Of a stretch of DNA of 40,414 nucleotides, positions 1 to 8,220 are shown piece by piece. Position 1 is the first letter of the stretch. Each line of letters opens with the position of its first letter. The stretch comes from an uncultured Bacilli bacterium (GTDB lineage Bacteria; Bacillota_I; Bacilli_A; RF39; UBA660): contig CANQXT010000006.1 in assembly GCA_947627915.1 (NCBI GenBank), positions 1-40,414 on the forward strand, read 5' to 3'. The notes below the pieces were generated by a model that saw only the letters and a program-made list of their open reading frames with translations, did no database searches and was not told the origin of the DNA. Both the position numbers and the translations under genes were made by a program.

Positions 1-150
1 ACTTGGTTGTCTCACAAACCCTTATAAATAAAGGGTTTCAACAAAAATGGAGCGCTATTGCGCTCCTTCAGGGGGTTTTGGTTGATTCACTCTCACCTTT
101 GAATTCGTAAGAGTAATCAAGGTAGCATGACTTGTATCATGCTATATTAA
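1..150. other. Cluster of four hairpins at the window edge, function unknown
   Basis: Four stem-loops follow one another with no open frame: AAACCCTT/AAGGGTTT (16-23 with 31-38), GGAGCGC/GCGCTCC (49-55 with 60-66), TTGATTcACTCT with AGAGTAATCAA (82-93 with 110-120, one bulged base), and AGCATGA/TCATGCT (124-130 with 137-143). On the minus strand the second hairpin is followed by ATTTTTG, so it could serve as a weak terminator downstream of recG. The phrases TTGGTTGtctcac (3-15) and TTGGTTGattcac (78-90) are near-repeats. It could be the end of a mobile element, a structured RNA, or stacked terminators; nothing recognised fits well. Confidence 0.4.
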
Positions 151-203
151 TATTATAATAATTATTTATCTTTGTCAAATAAAATTTTACAAAAAGTGTC
201 TAG

Positions 204-2186
204 TTAATTTATAAAATTTATTTTTTCAATCATTTTTTGATAATAATCCATATCTTCATATCCTTTATTATCTATAAATTCCATTGAATCTTTCTTTGCT
301 TGAAGTAATATTTTATAGTCTTCTTTTAAATTAGCTATTTTAAAAGTTGCTTCTCCACTTTGTTTAACCCCAAATAAATCTCCCTGACCTCGCATTTCAA
401 AATCTTTTTCACTAATATAAAAACCATCATTACTTTCTTCTAATACTTTTAATCTTTGGGTATCTTTATTACTAACTAAGTAACAATAACTTTGAACACT
501 ATTTCTTCCTACTCGGCCACGTAATTGATGAAGTGTTGCAAGACCAAACCTTTCAGCATTATAAATAACCATCATTGTTGAATTAGGAACATCTACTCCA
601 ACTTCAATAACTGTTGTAGATATTAATATTTTTATTTCCCCAGTTTTAAACTTTTCCATTATTTCATCTTTTTCTTTATTTTTTAATTTACCATGTAAAA
701 TACCAATACTAATTTTATTATTAAATGCCACATTAAATTTTTCTTCTAAATCTAAAACACTTTTTAAATCTAAACCATCATTATTTTCAATTAATGGTGA
801 TACAACATATATTTGATGACCTAATTTTAATTCCTCTAACATTTTATATAGAACATCTTTTATTTCATCTTCTTTTTTTACTTTGGTAATTATTTCTAAT
901 CTACCACTTGGTTTTGTTTTAATAATTGATAAATCTAAGTCACCATAAATAGTTAAAGCATAAGTTCTTGGAATTGGCGTTGCTGATAAATATAATACAT
1001 CGGGTACATTTCCCTTGTCTCTTAAAGTATTTCTTTGCCCAACCCCAAAACGATGTTGTTCATCAGTTACTACTAGTCCTAAATTATGAAATTCTACTCC
1101 TTCACTAATTAGAGCATGAGTTCCAATAATTAAATTTATTTCGCCATTTTTAAGACTAGTTAATATTTTACTTTTTTCATTTTTTTTCATTGAACCAGTT
1201 AGTAAAGCTACTTTTACATTTAACTTTTCTAAATTTTTCTTAATACTTTCAAAATGTTGAGATGCTAGTATTTCAGTCGGGGCCATTAAAGCACTTTGAT
1301 AACCACTTAAATAATTTAAATAAATAGCATAAGTAGCAATAACTGTTTTACCACTGCCAACATCTCCTAAAACTAAACGATTCATTCTATTTTCATTAGT
1401 TAAATCATTATATATATCTTTCGTCGCATTTATTTGATCACTAGTAAGTTCAAATGGTAAATTCAAAATAAATTTATTAGCATCTTCCCATTTAACATCT
1501 CTTTTTATACCTTTTGCTTTACTGTTAATTTTTTTTAAATAATTGATTTTAAACATAAAGTTAAATAACTCTTCATATTTAAGTCTAATACTAGCTTTTT
1601 TTATATCATCAATATTATTTGGTTTATGAATTAAATTTAAAGCATCTCTTTTACTTAAAAAATGATATTGTTTATTTAAATAATCAGGAATATAATCAGG
1701 TATACCATCTACTTCTTGTAAAGCACTATCAACAAATTTAATTATATTATTATTGGTAATTCCCTCAACTAAATGATATACAGGTTCTATTTTATTATCC
1801 GTAATATTAAATTTTATATCACTAGCTATAAAAGAATTTTTAAGTTTATTATATTTACCTACTAAAACCACTTCTCTATTAATAGTTAAATTATTTTTTA
1901 AAAAAGCTCTGTTAAAAATAGTAACATTTAAAATAATATTATTAGTAATCGCTTTAAAATTTAAACGATTAAAATTTCTTTTGATATATTGAACTTTCGC
2001 TTCTCCAACTATATTAGCTTTTAGCATACAAGTTTCATTTTCTACAGCATTGTTAATATCAATAATATTAATAAAATTATATTTATAAGGATAATTTTCT
2101 AACAAATCATCTATAGTATATATATTTAAAGAATTTAATTTTTTTAATAAATTATTACCAATTCCTTTTATATCTTCTAATTCCAT
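204..2186 (-). CDS. recG: ATP-dependent DNA helicase RecG
   Basis: RecG unwinds and remodels stalled replication forks and Holliday junctions in DNA repair. The 660-residue product has an N-terminal OB/wedge region beginning MELEDIKGIG, the Walker A motif LGDVGSGKT, the DEQH box (TDEQHRFGVGQR), the SATPIPRT motif III, and the C-terminal motifs VIEVGVDVPN and LRGRVGR, ending in the usual RecG region (RGQGDLFGVKQSG). A longer frame is open to 2267, but the start at 2186 is preferred: GGAGAT lies 5 nt before it and the product then begins as RecG does. The length is close to the usual 670-690. It is divergent from the XRE regulator. In Bacillus recG sits near fatty-acid genes; that context is not present here. 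Confidence 0.95.
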   Translation of the reverse strand: MELEDIKGIGNNLLKKLNSLNIYTIDDLLENYPYKYNFINIIDINNAVENETCMLKANIVGEAKVQYIKRNFNRLNFKAITNNIILNVTIFNRAFLKNNLTINREVVLVGKYNKLKNSFIASDIKFNITDNKIEPVYHLVEGITNNNIIKFVDSALQEVDGIPDYIPDYLNKQYHFLSKRDALNLIHKPNNIDDIKKASIRLKYEELFNFMFKINYLKKINSKAKGIKRDVKWEDANKFILNLPFELTSDQINATKDIYNDLTNENRMNRLVLGDVGSGKTVIATYAIYLNYLSGYQSALMAPTEILASQHFESIKKNLEKLNVKVALLTGSMKKNEKSKILTSLKNGEINLIIGTHALISEGVEFHNLGLVVTDEQHRFGVGQRNTLRDKGNVPDVLYLSATPIPRTYALTIYGDLDLSIIKTKPSGRLEIITKVKKEDEIKDVLYKMLEELKLGHQIYVVSPLIENNDGLDLKSVLDLEEKFNVAFNNKISIGILHGKLKNKEKDEIMEKFKTGEIKILISTTVIEVGVDVPNSTMMVIYNAERFGLATLHQLRGRVGRNSVQSYCYLVSNKDTQRLKVLEESNDGFYISEKDFEMRGQGDLFGVKQSGEATFKIANLKEDYKILLQAKKDSMEFIDNKGYEDMDYYQKMIEKINFIN

Positions 2187-2306
2187 AACTATCTCCATTA
2201 AAATATTATCATAAACTAATTTACAATTCAAATTTCTTCTTAGGAGGACATACCAGTTACCGGACAAATAGATTACTAAATGTCATAATTAGGATGGTGG
2301 TAAATT

Positions 2307-2546
2307 GTGGTTTATAAAAGAGAATTTAAATTTGATAATGAAATTAGAAAGAAAATATCTTTGAATATTAAAAAATATCGAGAAAAAGCAGGAATAACTC
2401 AAGAACAATTAGCAGTTGATATAGGAAAATCTTATGATTTCACTAGAAGACTAGAATTTAAAAAAGGAAAAATAGGTTGTTCAATAGATACATTATATAA
2501 AATATCTGTTGTTTTAAATACTAGAATCGATAAATTTTTTGAATAA
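2307..2546 (+). CDS. Small XRE-family helix-turn-helix regulator
   Basis: A 79-residue protein consisting almost entirely of one Cro/C1-type HTH domain: IKKYREKAGITQEQLAVDIG, then a recognition-helix region and the typical closing helix (SIDTLYKISVVLNTRIDKFF). It should bind DNA as a dimer and repress or activate local promoters. The start is GTG, with AGGATGGTGG 6 nt upstream as a ribosome binding site. It stands alone between divergent recG and a tiny minus-strand gene, so its target is not evident; its own promoter or the recG promoter are the obvious guesses. A hairpin terminator follows directly. There are no phage genes around it. Confidence 0.8.
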   Translation: MVYKREFKFDNEIRKKISLNIKKYREKAGITQEQLAVDIGKSYDFTRRLEFKKGKIGCSIDTLYKISVVLNTRIDKFFE

Positions 2547-2549
2547 TTA

Positions 2550-2590
2550 AAAAAGCTAAATAAATCAACATTATTTAACTTTTTTATTTT
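2550..2590. terminator. Bidirectional hairpin terminator
   Basis: A 14-bp stem with one mismatch (2550-2563 with 2571-2584) and a 7-nt loop is followed by T runs on both strands. It ends the XRE gene and also the minus-strand peptide gene, whose TAA stop lies inside the stem. Confidence 0.7.
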
Positions 2591-2681
2591 TATTTTTTGC
2601 TATAAATTTTACTTTTACGCCTTTAACAGTAGCAAATTGTTTTTTTACACCTTTTGGTAAATTTTTCTTATAAACTTTCAT
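2571..2681 (-). CDS. 36-residue lysine-rich basic peptide
   Basis: A small frame with good signals: ATG at 2681, GAGGAG about 9 nt upstream, and an extended -10 box TGTTATAAT at 2704-2712, so it has its own promoter. The peptide begins MKVYKKNLPKGVKKQF and ends in a run of K and N (KNKNKKVK). About 40% of residues are Lys, there is no membrane segment and no Cys, and it should be strongly positively charged. It could bind nucleic acid or ribosomes, or be a toxin or antimicrobial peptide; I recognise no family. It sits between the XRE gene and the SleB-type hydrolase. Translation is inferred from signals only. Confidence 0.5.
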   Translation of the reverse strand: MKVYKKNLPKGVKKQFATVKGVKVKFIAKNKNKKVK

Positions 2682-2703
2682 TAAATTTCACTCCTCGCCC
2701 GTA

Positions 2704-2712
2704 ATTATAACA
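2704..2712 (-). promoter_or_regulatory. Extended -10 promoter of the basic peptide gene
   Basis: TGTTATAAT read on the minus strand, 23 nt before the start codon of the 36-residue peptide. There is no good -35 box, but the TGn extension can compensate. Confidence 0.45.
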
Positions 2713-2736
2713 CATTTTTTTAAAATATGATATACT

Positions 2737-3156
2737 TTAATACAATTCGTTACAAATACCAGCATTAGGACGATAAAAGCAATGATTTTTATAACGACCT
2801 GCTAGAGGTTGACTATACCATGTACTTTGGCAATTATTATTACCTGGTGCATAAAACCATAAAGCGTGAGTCGCTGGATAATAATACTCTCCTCTTAAAA
2901 TTCTTTCGGCTAATCTTTTTTCAGTTGTTGTAGGACTACCTTGAAAAAGAGAACCATTTATCCCAGAAAATTGATTTTTTTGATATATAGCATCAGTTAT
3001 TGAATCTACATCTTTAAAAGTATAACAATTAGCTATTACACGATTAACAACGACATTACCAACCATAAGCATACCAAGTTCACCTTCATTTAATGCCTCA
3101 GCACGCATAATTCTCGCTAATAATTCTAATTCTTTATCGGTATAATTAATAAGCAT
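2737..3156 (-). CDS. SleB/CwlJ-type cell wall hydrolase
   Basis: A 139-residue protein that is just the SleB/CwlJ hydrolase domain (family Hydrolase_2), which cleaves peptidoglycan; in spore formers it degrades cortex during germination. The motif RIMRAEALNEGELGMLMVG (residues 16-34) carries the catalytic Glu, followed by NVVVNRV and the C-terminal signatures FSGINGS, ALWFYAPG and CFYRPNAG. No signal peptide and no peptidoglycan-binding domain are present, so it may be released by another route or act with a partner. The ATG at 3156 is chosen over a GTG three codons upstream because AGGTGG lies 5 nt before it. Whether it acts on spores or on the vegetative wall cannot be told. Confidence 0.85.
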   Translation of the reverse strand: MLINYTDKELELLARIMRAEALNEGELGMLMVGNVVVNRVIANCYTFKDVDSITDAIYQKNQFSGINGSLFQGSPTTTEKRLAERILRGEYYYPATHALWFYAPGNNNCQSTWYSQPLAGRYKNHCFYRPNAGICNELY

Positions 3157-3201
3157 TTTTACCACCTATTGTATATTATGCTAGTATTTCAAAAAAATTT
3201 A

Positions 3202-3210
3202 TGCTATAAT
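3202..3210 (+). promoter_or_regulatory. Promoter of tRNA-Trp
   Basis: Extended -10 box TGCTATAAT ending 14 nt before the tRNA. No clear -35 box is visible. Confidence 0.5.
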
Positions 3211-3224
3211 TGACTTGTGCCTTT

Positions 3225-3298
3225 AGGGGATTAGTTAAATGGTATAATAGGAGTCTCCAAAACTTTAGTTGGGAGTTCGATTCTCTCATCCCCTGCCA
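3225..3298 (+). tRNA. tRNA-Trp (anticodon CCA)
   Basis: All arms fold: acceptor AGGGGAT with ATCCCCT, D arm with GG in the loop, anticodon loop CTCCAAA giving CCA, and a T arm with TTCGATT. The 3' CCA is encoded. It lies 63 bp upstream of trpS on the same strand. Confidence 0.95.
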
Positions 3299-3361
3299 TT
3301 TTTTATTTTATATAAAAAATGTTTGAATCAGGTACTTTTATTTTAGAATAAAGGTGATTTT

Positions 3362-4354
3362 ATGAAAAGAATTTTAACTGGATTAAAACCTACCGGAGAT
3401 TTAACTTTAGGAAATTATATTGGGGCCATTAAACAAATGGTAAAAATGCAAGATGAATATGAATCTTTTTTATTTGTAGCAGATTTACATGCCCTTACCA
3501 TTTATCAAGATCCGAAAGAATTAAATGAAAGAATCCGTAAATTTATTGCAATGTATATAGCTTGTGGTATTGATCCAAATAAAAATACAATATATATTCA
3601 ATCAGAAAACGAATATATACCTGCCATTTCCTTTTTATTAGAGTGCAATACAACTTATGGCGAAGCATCAAGAATGATTCAATTTAAAGAAAAAAGTAAA
3701 CAAAATGCTAATTTTTCTGTGGGATTACTCACATATCCTGTTTTAATGGCAGCAGATATTTTATATTGTGATAGTGATTATGTCCCAGTTGGTATTGATC
3801 AAAAACAACATGTTGAATTAGCTCGAAATATAGCAATAAGATTTAATAATCGTTATGGAGAAACATTCAATTTACCTGAACCTTTATTAAATAAAAATGG
3901 GACTAAAATATATGATTTAAAAAATCCTGATAAAAAAATGAGTAAATCAGAAGAAAATCCTGTCGGAGTTATAAGTATGTTTGATGATCGAGAAAGTATT
4001 ATTTCTAAAATTATGAAAGCAACTACGGATAATTATAATAAAGTTTGTTTTGACCGGGAAAAACAACCAGGTATATCTAACTTATTAACTATTGCTTCGG
4101 AATTATCTAACATTCCAATCTCAGAATTAGAACAACAATTTGCTAATAAAGGCTATGGTGAATTCAAAAAATATGTTGCTGAATTAACTGCTAATCATAT
4201 TGAAAATATTCAAAAAAAATATAATCAAATATTAAATAGTGATATTTTAGAAGATATATTAAATAAAGGTAAAGAAAAAACTAAAAAAATTGCGCAAGAG
4301 AAATATAAAATAATGAAAGAAAAAATTGGTGTAACCAGAAACATCATAAAATAG
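3362..4354 (+). CDS. trpS: Tryptophanyl-tRNA synthetase
   Basis: A class I aminoacyl-tRNA synthetase of 330 residues, normal for bacterial TrpRS, charging tRNA-Trp in the cytoplasm. The start shows LKPTGDLTLGNYIGA, where the TLGNY part is the HIGH-equivalent, and KKMSKSEEN is the KMSKS loop. The tryptophan pocket region (DLHALT; LLTYPVLMAADILYCDSDYVPVG) is intact. The start codon has AAAGGTGA 5 nt upstream. The cognate tRNA-Trp gene lies just ahead and may be co-transcribed. I found no T-box leader between tRNA and gene (no AGGGTGG-type element). A strong terminator follows. Confidence 0.97.
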   Translation: MKRILTGLKPTGDLTLGNYIGAIKQMVKMQDEYESFLFVADLHALTIYQDPKELNERIRKFIAMYIACGIDPNKNTIYIQSENEYIPAISFLLECNTTYGEASRMIQFKEKSKQNANFSVGLLTYPVLMAADILYCDSDYVPVGIDQKQHVELARNIAIRFNNRYGETFNLPEPLLNKNGTKIYDLKNPDKKMSKSEENPVGVISMFDDRESIISKIMKATTDNYNKVCFDREKQPGISNLLTIASELSNIPISELEQQFANKGYGEFKKYVAELTANHIENIQKKYNQILNSDILEDILNKGKEKTKKIAQEKYKIMKEKIGVTRNIIK

Positions 4355-4357
4355 ATA

Positions 4358-4388
4358 AACTTCATCTGAAAAAATGAAGTTTTTTTAT
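4358..4388 (+). terminator. trpS terminator
   Basis: Stem AACTTCAT / ATGAAGTT with an 8-nt loop and a run of T, just after the trpS stop. Confidence 0.9.
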
Positions 4389-4435
4389 ATTTTTTTACTT
4401 TATATGTATACTAAATATAGAATAGGAATAAAATT

Positions 4436-5848
4436 ATGAAAAAAGTAATATTTATTATTATACTAATATTTATCTATGGGAGATTTATGTTAAATAATAA
4501 TATTTTTAAAAGAAATAACACTGATGATTTAGTAATTAAAGATAATACTGTTTATTGTAATAATATTGAAGAAATAATATATGAAGATGATAATTATATT
4601 TATTACTTTGAATGTGAAAAAAGTAAGAATATTTCCATTATTATTAAAGGAAAAGAATATACTTTACAAGATACTTTAAAAAATAATATAGTCAGTATTG
4701 ATACTTTAATTAATAATGGTTTAGATATTAAAAAGAAATTAAAAAATATAGATATAGTTGAAGATAATAATTTAATTTTTAATTTAGAACAAATTAATTT
4801 ATATAATAAGAAGATAAAAGATAAAACAAATAAAATCTATGATATGAATATTTTAAGTATTACCAAAGAAGAAATTTATAATTATATTAATAGTTATCAA
4901 ATAGAATTTCCTAAGTATAATGGTAGAGAAAAATTAACTATAGAAAAAACAAAAGATATTTTTAATAATCGTAATTTAGATAATATTCAAGATTTAGAAA
5001 ATATACCTAAAGGAATAATCATAAATAGAGCTAATCTAAGAAGTTTTCCTAGTGATAAATGTATTTATGATAAATTAAATGTTACAATTCATGATAAAAT
5101 GCAAGAAACAGAATTATTAGTTAATACACCAGTCTTAATACTTCATGAGAGTAAAGATAAATTATGGAACTTTGTAATAACTCCATATTATGTTGGATGG
5201 GTCAAAAAAGAAAATATTGCTTTAACTACCGATGATACTTATAACTATTTTATTAATCCAAATAATTTTGGAATAATTACAACAAATCATATTATAGTAA
5301 ATGATATCGTATTAGATATGAGTGTTAAGTTACCTTCTATAGGTAATAATGAATATATTTTACCAATTAAAGATAAAGATGGATATGTCGTTAAAAAAGT
5401 GGTCTATATTGATAGTACTGATATTAATAATGGCTATTTACCATATACAATTGATAATATAATTATACAAGCTAAAAAATATTTAAATGAACCTTATAGT
5501 TTTGGAGGTAAAAATGGAATAGATTGTTCCAGTTATATAGGAAATATTTTTCGCACCTTTGGTCTCTATTTTCCTAGGAATACAGCCGATCAAAAAGATA
5601 GTGTTGGGGAAATTATCACTTTAGAAGGTAAAAGTAATCAAGAAAAATTAAATATAATTTCTGAACATATGCCTTGTTTATTATATAAAGATGGACACGT
5701 TATGTTATATATAGGAATTAATGATAATACTAATTACATTATTCACGCTAATGGTAAAGATATGAAAGTAGCTATTACTAAATTAGATAACTCAACATAT
5801 TTAAAAGAAATTAATCGTATTGTATTAATAGATAGTTTAAACTTTTAA
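4436..5848 (+). CDS. Secreted or membrane-anchored SH3b / NlpC-P60 cell wall endopeptidase
   Basis: A 470-residue protein with an N-terminal hydrophobic segment (residues 3-15; signal peptide or anchor), a poorly conserved region to about 180, an SH3b1-type domain starting NRANLRSFP (about 190-265), a second SH3-like stretch (about 275-330), and a C-terminal NlpC/P60 papain-like domain. The predicted catalytic residues are Cys364 in GIDCSSYI, His421 in DGHVMLYIG and the polar third position His437 in IIHANG. Domain order matches YkfC/YgiM-like gamma-D-glutamyl-diamino-acid endopeptidases, which cut peptidoglycan stem peptides. The organism's MurE looks meso-DAP type, which would suit this substrate. 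The gene is monocistronic between two terminators. Exact bond specificity is inferred. Confidence 0.87.
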   Translation: MKKVIFIIILIFIYGRFMLNNNIFKRNNTDDLVIKDNTVYCNNIEEIIYEDDNYIYYFECEKSKNISIIIKGKEYTLQDTLKNNIVSIDTLINNGLDIKKKLKNIDIVEDNNLIFNLEQINLYNKKIKDKTNKIYDMNILSITKEEIYNYINSYQIEFPKYNGREKLTIEKTKDIFNNRNLDNIQDLENIPKGIIINRANLRSFPSDKCIYDKLNVTIHDKMQETELLVNTPVLILHESKDKLWNFVITPYYVGWVKKENIALTTDDTYNYFINPNNFGIITTNHIIVNDIVLDMSVKLPSIGNNEYILPIKDKDGYVVKKVVYIDSTDINNGYLPYTIDNIIIQAKKYLNEPYSFGGKNGIDCSSYIGNIFRTFGLYFPRNTADQKDSVGEIITLEGKSNQEKLNIISEHMPCLLYKDGHVMLYIGINDNTNYIIHANGKDMKVAITKLDNSTYLKEINRIVLIDSLNF

Positions 5849-5851
5849 AAA

Positions 5852-5874
5852 AAAGAACTTAAAGCAAGTTCTTT
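5852..5874 (-). terminator. Terminator of the minus-strand secreted protein gene
   Basis: Stem AAAGAACTT / AAGTTCTTT with a 5-nt loop. On the minus strand it is followed by eight T, and it lies directly at the stop of the gene at 5874-6542. Confidence 0.75.
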
Positions 5875-6542
5875 CATTCTGTACTTTGTTTATCAAAGTA
5901 TGCACGGCATTTACTTTTTTCAGTTGATGTTACAGTACATTTTTGATTCTCGCATGTAACAGTACCTTTACTATTATCACAAACACCTGTATTAAAAGTA
6001 TAATCTGTTGGGTAATCGTTAACTAATCTATAATTTTTATTATTATAAATTCTATCAATATGATCATCATCTTCAACATACATATATAAGTTAACATCAC
6101 TTTCTATACTTCTTTTAAAATAAAATTCACATGTCACCTTTTGATTACTTGTTAAAGATAAATCAGCGGTATCAGCATTATAAGAATAATGACAATCTCC
6201 TGTATTATTATTGTTACAAGTTATTTGTACTTTTGTAATTGTATTATAACAAAAAGTTTTCGAATCTTCAAAAGTATATCCAACAGATGGAACGCCATAT
6301 GTTAATACATATTCATCTGAATCAGCTGGTTGTTTATAAATTTTCATATTAATATCACCTTTAGCAGGATCAAAATCACCAATTGTAGCTCCAATCATTG
6401 AGTAAGAATCAGAATCATTATAATAAGCATAAGTAAACTTAATACTTATCATTAGAACAATAACTATGAATATTAACAATCCATATGTACAAAATTTTCT
6501 TTGAGTTGACATTTTTTTAAAATCATTATACATTCTAGTCAC
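5874..6542 (-). CDS. Cys-rich extracellular protein with one N-terminal membrane segment
   Basis: A 222-residue protein: a short basic start, a hydrophobic helix (about residues 20-40) ending TYAYY, then an exterior domain. The stretch after the helix (YSMIGATIGDFDPAKGDI) resembles TasA/camelysin-type surface proteins, which begin with a beta strand right after the signal, but the match is too weak to name the family. At least eight Cys occur in the ectodomain, several spaced as CNNNNTGDC, CDNSKGTVTC and CENQKC, suggesting disulphides. The start is GTG at 6542 with GGAAG upstream; an ATG three codons later (MYNDF) is possible. No neighbour suggests a role. Confidence 0.6.
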   Translation of the reverse strand: MTRMYNDFKKMSTQRKFCTYGLLIFIVIVLMISIKFTYAYYNDSDSYSMIGATIGDFDPAKGDINMKIYKQPADSDEYVLTYGVPSVGYTFEDSKTFCYNTITKVQITCNNNNTGDCHYSYNADTADLSLTSNQKVTCEFYFKRSIESDVNLYMYVEDDDHIDRIYNNKNYRLVNDYPTDYTFNTGVCDNSKGTVTCENQKCTVTSTEKSKCRAYFDKQSTE

Positions 6543-6669
6543 ATTAATTCACTTCCTATTCTTCTTTTTCTGACATTATTCGACATTTTGTCTATCTAGT
6601 TTGATTATATTATACACTTTTTAAAATGTAAATAATTTATGTTAATAAAAATTGAAATATGTCAAATAT

Positions 6670-6698
6670 TTTACATTATTTATTTAGTGGTTTACTAT
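6670..6698 (+). promoter_or_regulatory. Promoter of the 108-residue protein gene
   Basis: TTTACA (6670-6675), a 17-nt spacer, then TACTAT (6693-6698); the gene starts 32 nt further on behind AAAGGAGG. Confidence 0.5.
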
Positions 6699-6729
6699 TT
6701 ATCATATTATTTAATAAAGGAGGGATATT

Positions 6730-7056
6730 TTGCAATTTTTACCAAAAAATGTTCCTCCTAAAATTTTTACCGCTAGTGCAGTAGTAGTTGCTTACCTGTT
6801 AATTGACGACACATCCGCAAACGAGCAGAATGCACTAGGTAACTGGCTTATGCTAGCAGCCCAAGTATTATGTACAAATGCTGCTTATAAACAATTTCAA
6901 CAAGGATTTCAAAGCACTCAATCTGGTGTTGTTACAGGTGGAAATGCTAACAATACTAATCAAAATGATAATTTATCTAGTGATGAGACAATTCAAATGT
7001 TAAAAAAAATGATCAATGCTCTTAATGAAGAAATAGAAGAACTTAAAAAGTCGTAA
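6730..7056 (+). CDS. Small membrane-associated protein with a coiled-coil tail
   Basis: 108 residues starting at TTG, fixed by a near-perfect ribosome binding site (AAAGGAGG, 6 nt spacing). The first half has two apolar stretches (IFTASAVVVAYLLID, residues 12-26; LGNWLMLAAQVLC, 36-48) separated by DDTSANEQNA. Then comes a Gln/Asn/Gly-rich linker and a C-terminal amphipathic helix (IQMLKKMINALNEEIEELKK), a likely coiled coil. The apolar half is also richer in GC than its neighbours, with unusual codons such as GACGACACATCC, suggesting constraint or transfer. Similar short proteins seem familiar from other Firmicutes, but I cannot name the family or a function. Confidence 0.65.
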   Translation: MQFLPKNVPPKIFTASAVVVAYLLIDDTSANEQNALGNWLMLAAQVLCTNAAYKQFQQGFQSTQSGVVTGGNANNTNQNDNLSSDETIQMLKKMINALNEEIEELKKS

Positions 7057-7090
7057 TTACGTCTTAAATAAACTAATTCTTCAAAAAAAT

Positions 7091-7118
7091 TTGACAAATA
7101 AAATAATTATGCTATAAT
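7091..7118 (+). promoter_or_regulatory. Near-consensus sigma-A promoter
   Basis: TTGACA (7091-7096), a 16-nt spacer and TATAAT (7113-7118) with TGC in front of the -10 box. It is the best promoter in the window and drives the gene at 7146. Confidence 0.8.
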
Positions 7119-7145
7119 ATGTAATTGTTTTTGAGGGGGATTAGT

Positions 7146-7862
7146 ATGAAAAAATATAATGATATATGTTTTGAAATGTTAATAAACAAGAATATCCATG
7201 TTAACATAGTACTAAAAATGGAAAGAGATATCTATGCTTTTTATAAAGTATTAGAAAATATAGATACCAAAGATAATTTAATAATGTCTAAACACAGTAT
7301 ATTAGAAATTTGTAAATATGCTCTTAAATTATTAGAATTTATGAAACTTAACATAAAACAAGATAATAATTTGAGTAGATTATTAAAAAGTAATTTAAAT
7401 TCATGTGAATATAGTAAAACTAATTATGATGCTAAAATTGACTTTCCATTTTGGAATGAAAGTTCTAATGCATTTCATAGCCTAAATGGTTTTATAAGTA
7501 GCATTGATAGTATTCATGATAGTGAACTAGCTATTAACACTGCTCACGCATTTATAGATGATTTAGTAGATAAAAATTTACCATTTATAAATCATGTTGA
7601 CACATATAACTCTAATGTTGTTTATGAATTTAAAAATTACTATAACAATAAAATGAATTTAACAGAATCATTAAATATGGCTATTATTAATTTTTATGAT
7701 TTATATACATATATTACATCATTAACTAAAAATTTAATTTATAGTAAAAATGCTTCTATATATGTTAGCGATCATAATTTTGATAATGTTATAAATGATT
7801 GGCGTTATGCCGTTGAGAAGCAACATGAAGTAGTTTCAAAACAACCTGTTTTAACACGTTAA
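7146..7862 (+). CDS. Hypothetical protein behind a very strong promoter
   Basis: 238 residues from ATG 7146, which has GAGGGGG 7 nt upstream; the frame is open 21 nt further but without ribosome site. No signal peptide, transmembrane segment or known motif is visible. The composition suggests an all-alpha protein with long helices (KHSILEICKYALKLLEFMKL; AINTAHAFIDDLVDKNLPFI). It is monocistronic: a consensus promoter ahead and a hairpin terminator behind. Strong expression of a soluble helical protein would fit a structural, stress or RNA-binding role, but that is only a guess. Confidence 0.6.
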   Translation: MKKYNDICFEMLINKNIHVNIVLKMERDIYAFYKVLENIDTKDNLIMSKHSILEICKYALKLLEFMKLNIKQDNNLSRLLKSNLNSCEYSKTNYDAKIDFPFWNESSNAFHSLNGFISSIDSIHDSELAINTAHAFIDDLVDKNLPFINHVDTYNSNVVYEFKNYYNNKMNLTESLNMAIINFYDLYTYITSLTKNLIYSKNASIYVSDHNFDNVINDWRYAVEKQHEVVSKQPVLTR

Positions 7863-7885
7863 AAATCATTTTTATGTGATTTTTT
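7861..7885 (+). terminator. Terminator of the 238-residue protein gene
   Basis: Stem AAAAATCA / TGATTTTT with an 8-nt loop directly after the stop codon, ending in a T run. Confidence 0.7.
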
Positions 7886-7921
7886 ATTTATATAAAATAC
7901 TATTAAAAATTTAAGCAAAGA

Positions 7922-7950
7922 AAAAATCCCATATATTAGGGATTTTTTTA
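7922..7950 (-). terminator. Terminator of the minus-strand tRNA operon
   Basis: Stem AAAAATCCC / GGGATTTTT, loop of 8 nt. Read on the minus strand it closes the Ser-fMet-Asp-Phe tRNA operon with a T run; it could act on both strands. Confidence 0.8.
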
Positions 7951-7960
7951 TAATCTAAAC

Positions 7961-8036
<76 letters not shown>

Positions 8037-8039
8037 GAA

Positions 8040-8116
8040 TGGCGGTTCGTACGGGATTCGAACCCGTGATCTTCTGCGTGACAGGCAGACGTCATAGGCC
8101 TCTAGACTAACGAACC
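8040..8116 (-). tRNA. tRNA-Asp (anticodon GTC)
   Basis: Acceptor starts GGTTCGT; anticodon loop CTGTCAC; T loop TTCGAAT; CCA encoded. Three bases separate it from tRNA-Phe. Confidence 0.95.
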
Positions 8117-8117
8117 A

Positions 8118-8195
<78 letters not shown>

Positions 8196-8220
8196 ATATT
8201 AATTGTCACGCTCTAATAAA

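Noticed and set aside
2187-2267. N-terminal extension of RecG by 27 residues
   Set aside because: The extension has no RecG similarity and the internal ATG at 2186 has a good ribosome site.
2307-2546. XRE gene as a sign of a prophage
   Set aside because: No other phage gene lies near it; a lone HTH regulator is not evidence of a prophage.
3299-3361. T-box leader ahead of trpS
   Set aside because: Too short and lacking the conserved T-box sequence; a tRNA gene occupies the upstream space.
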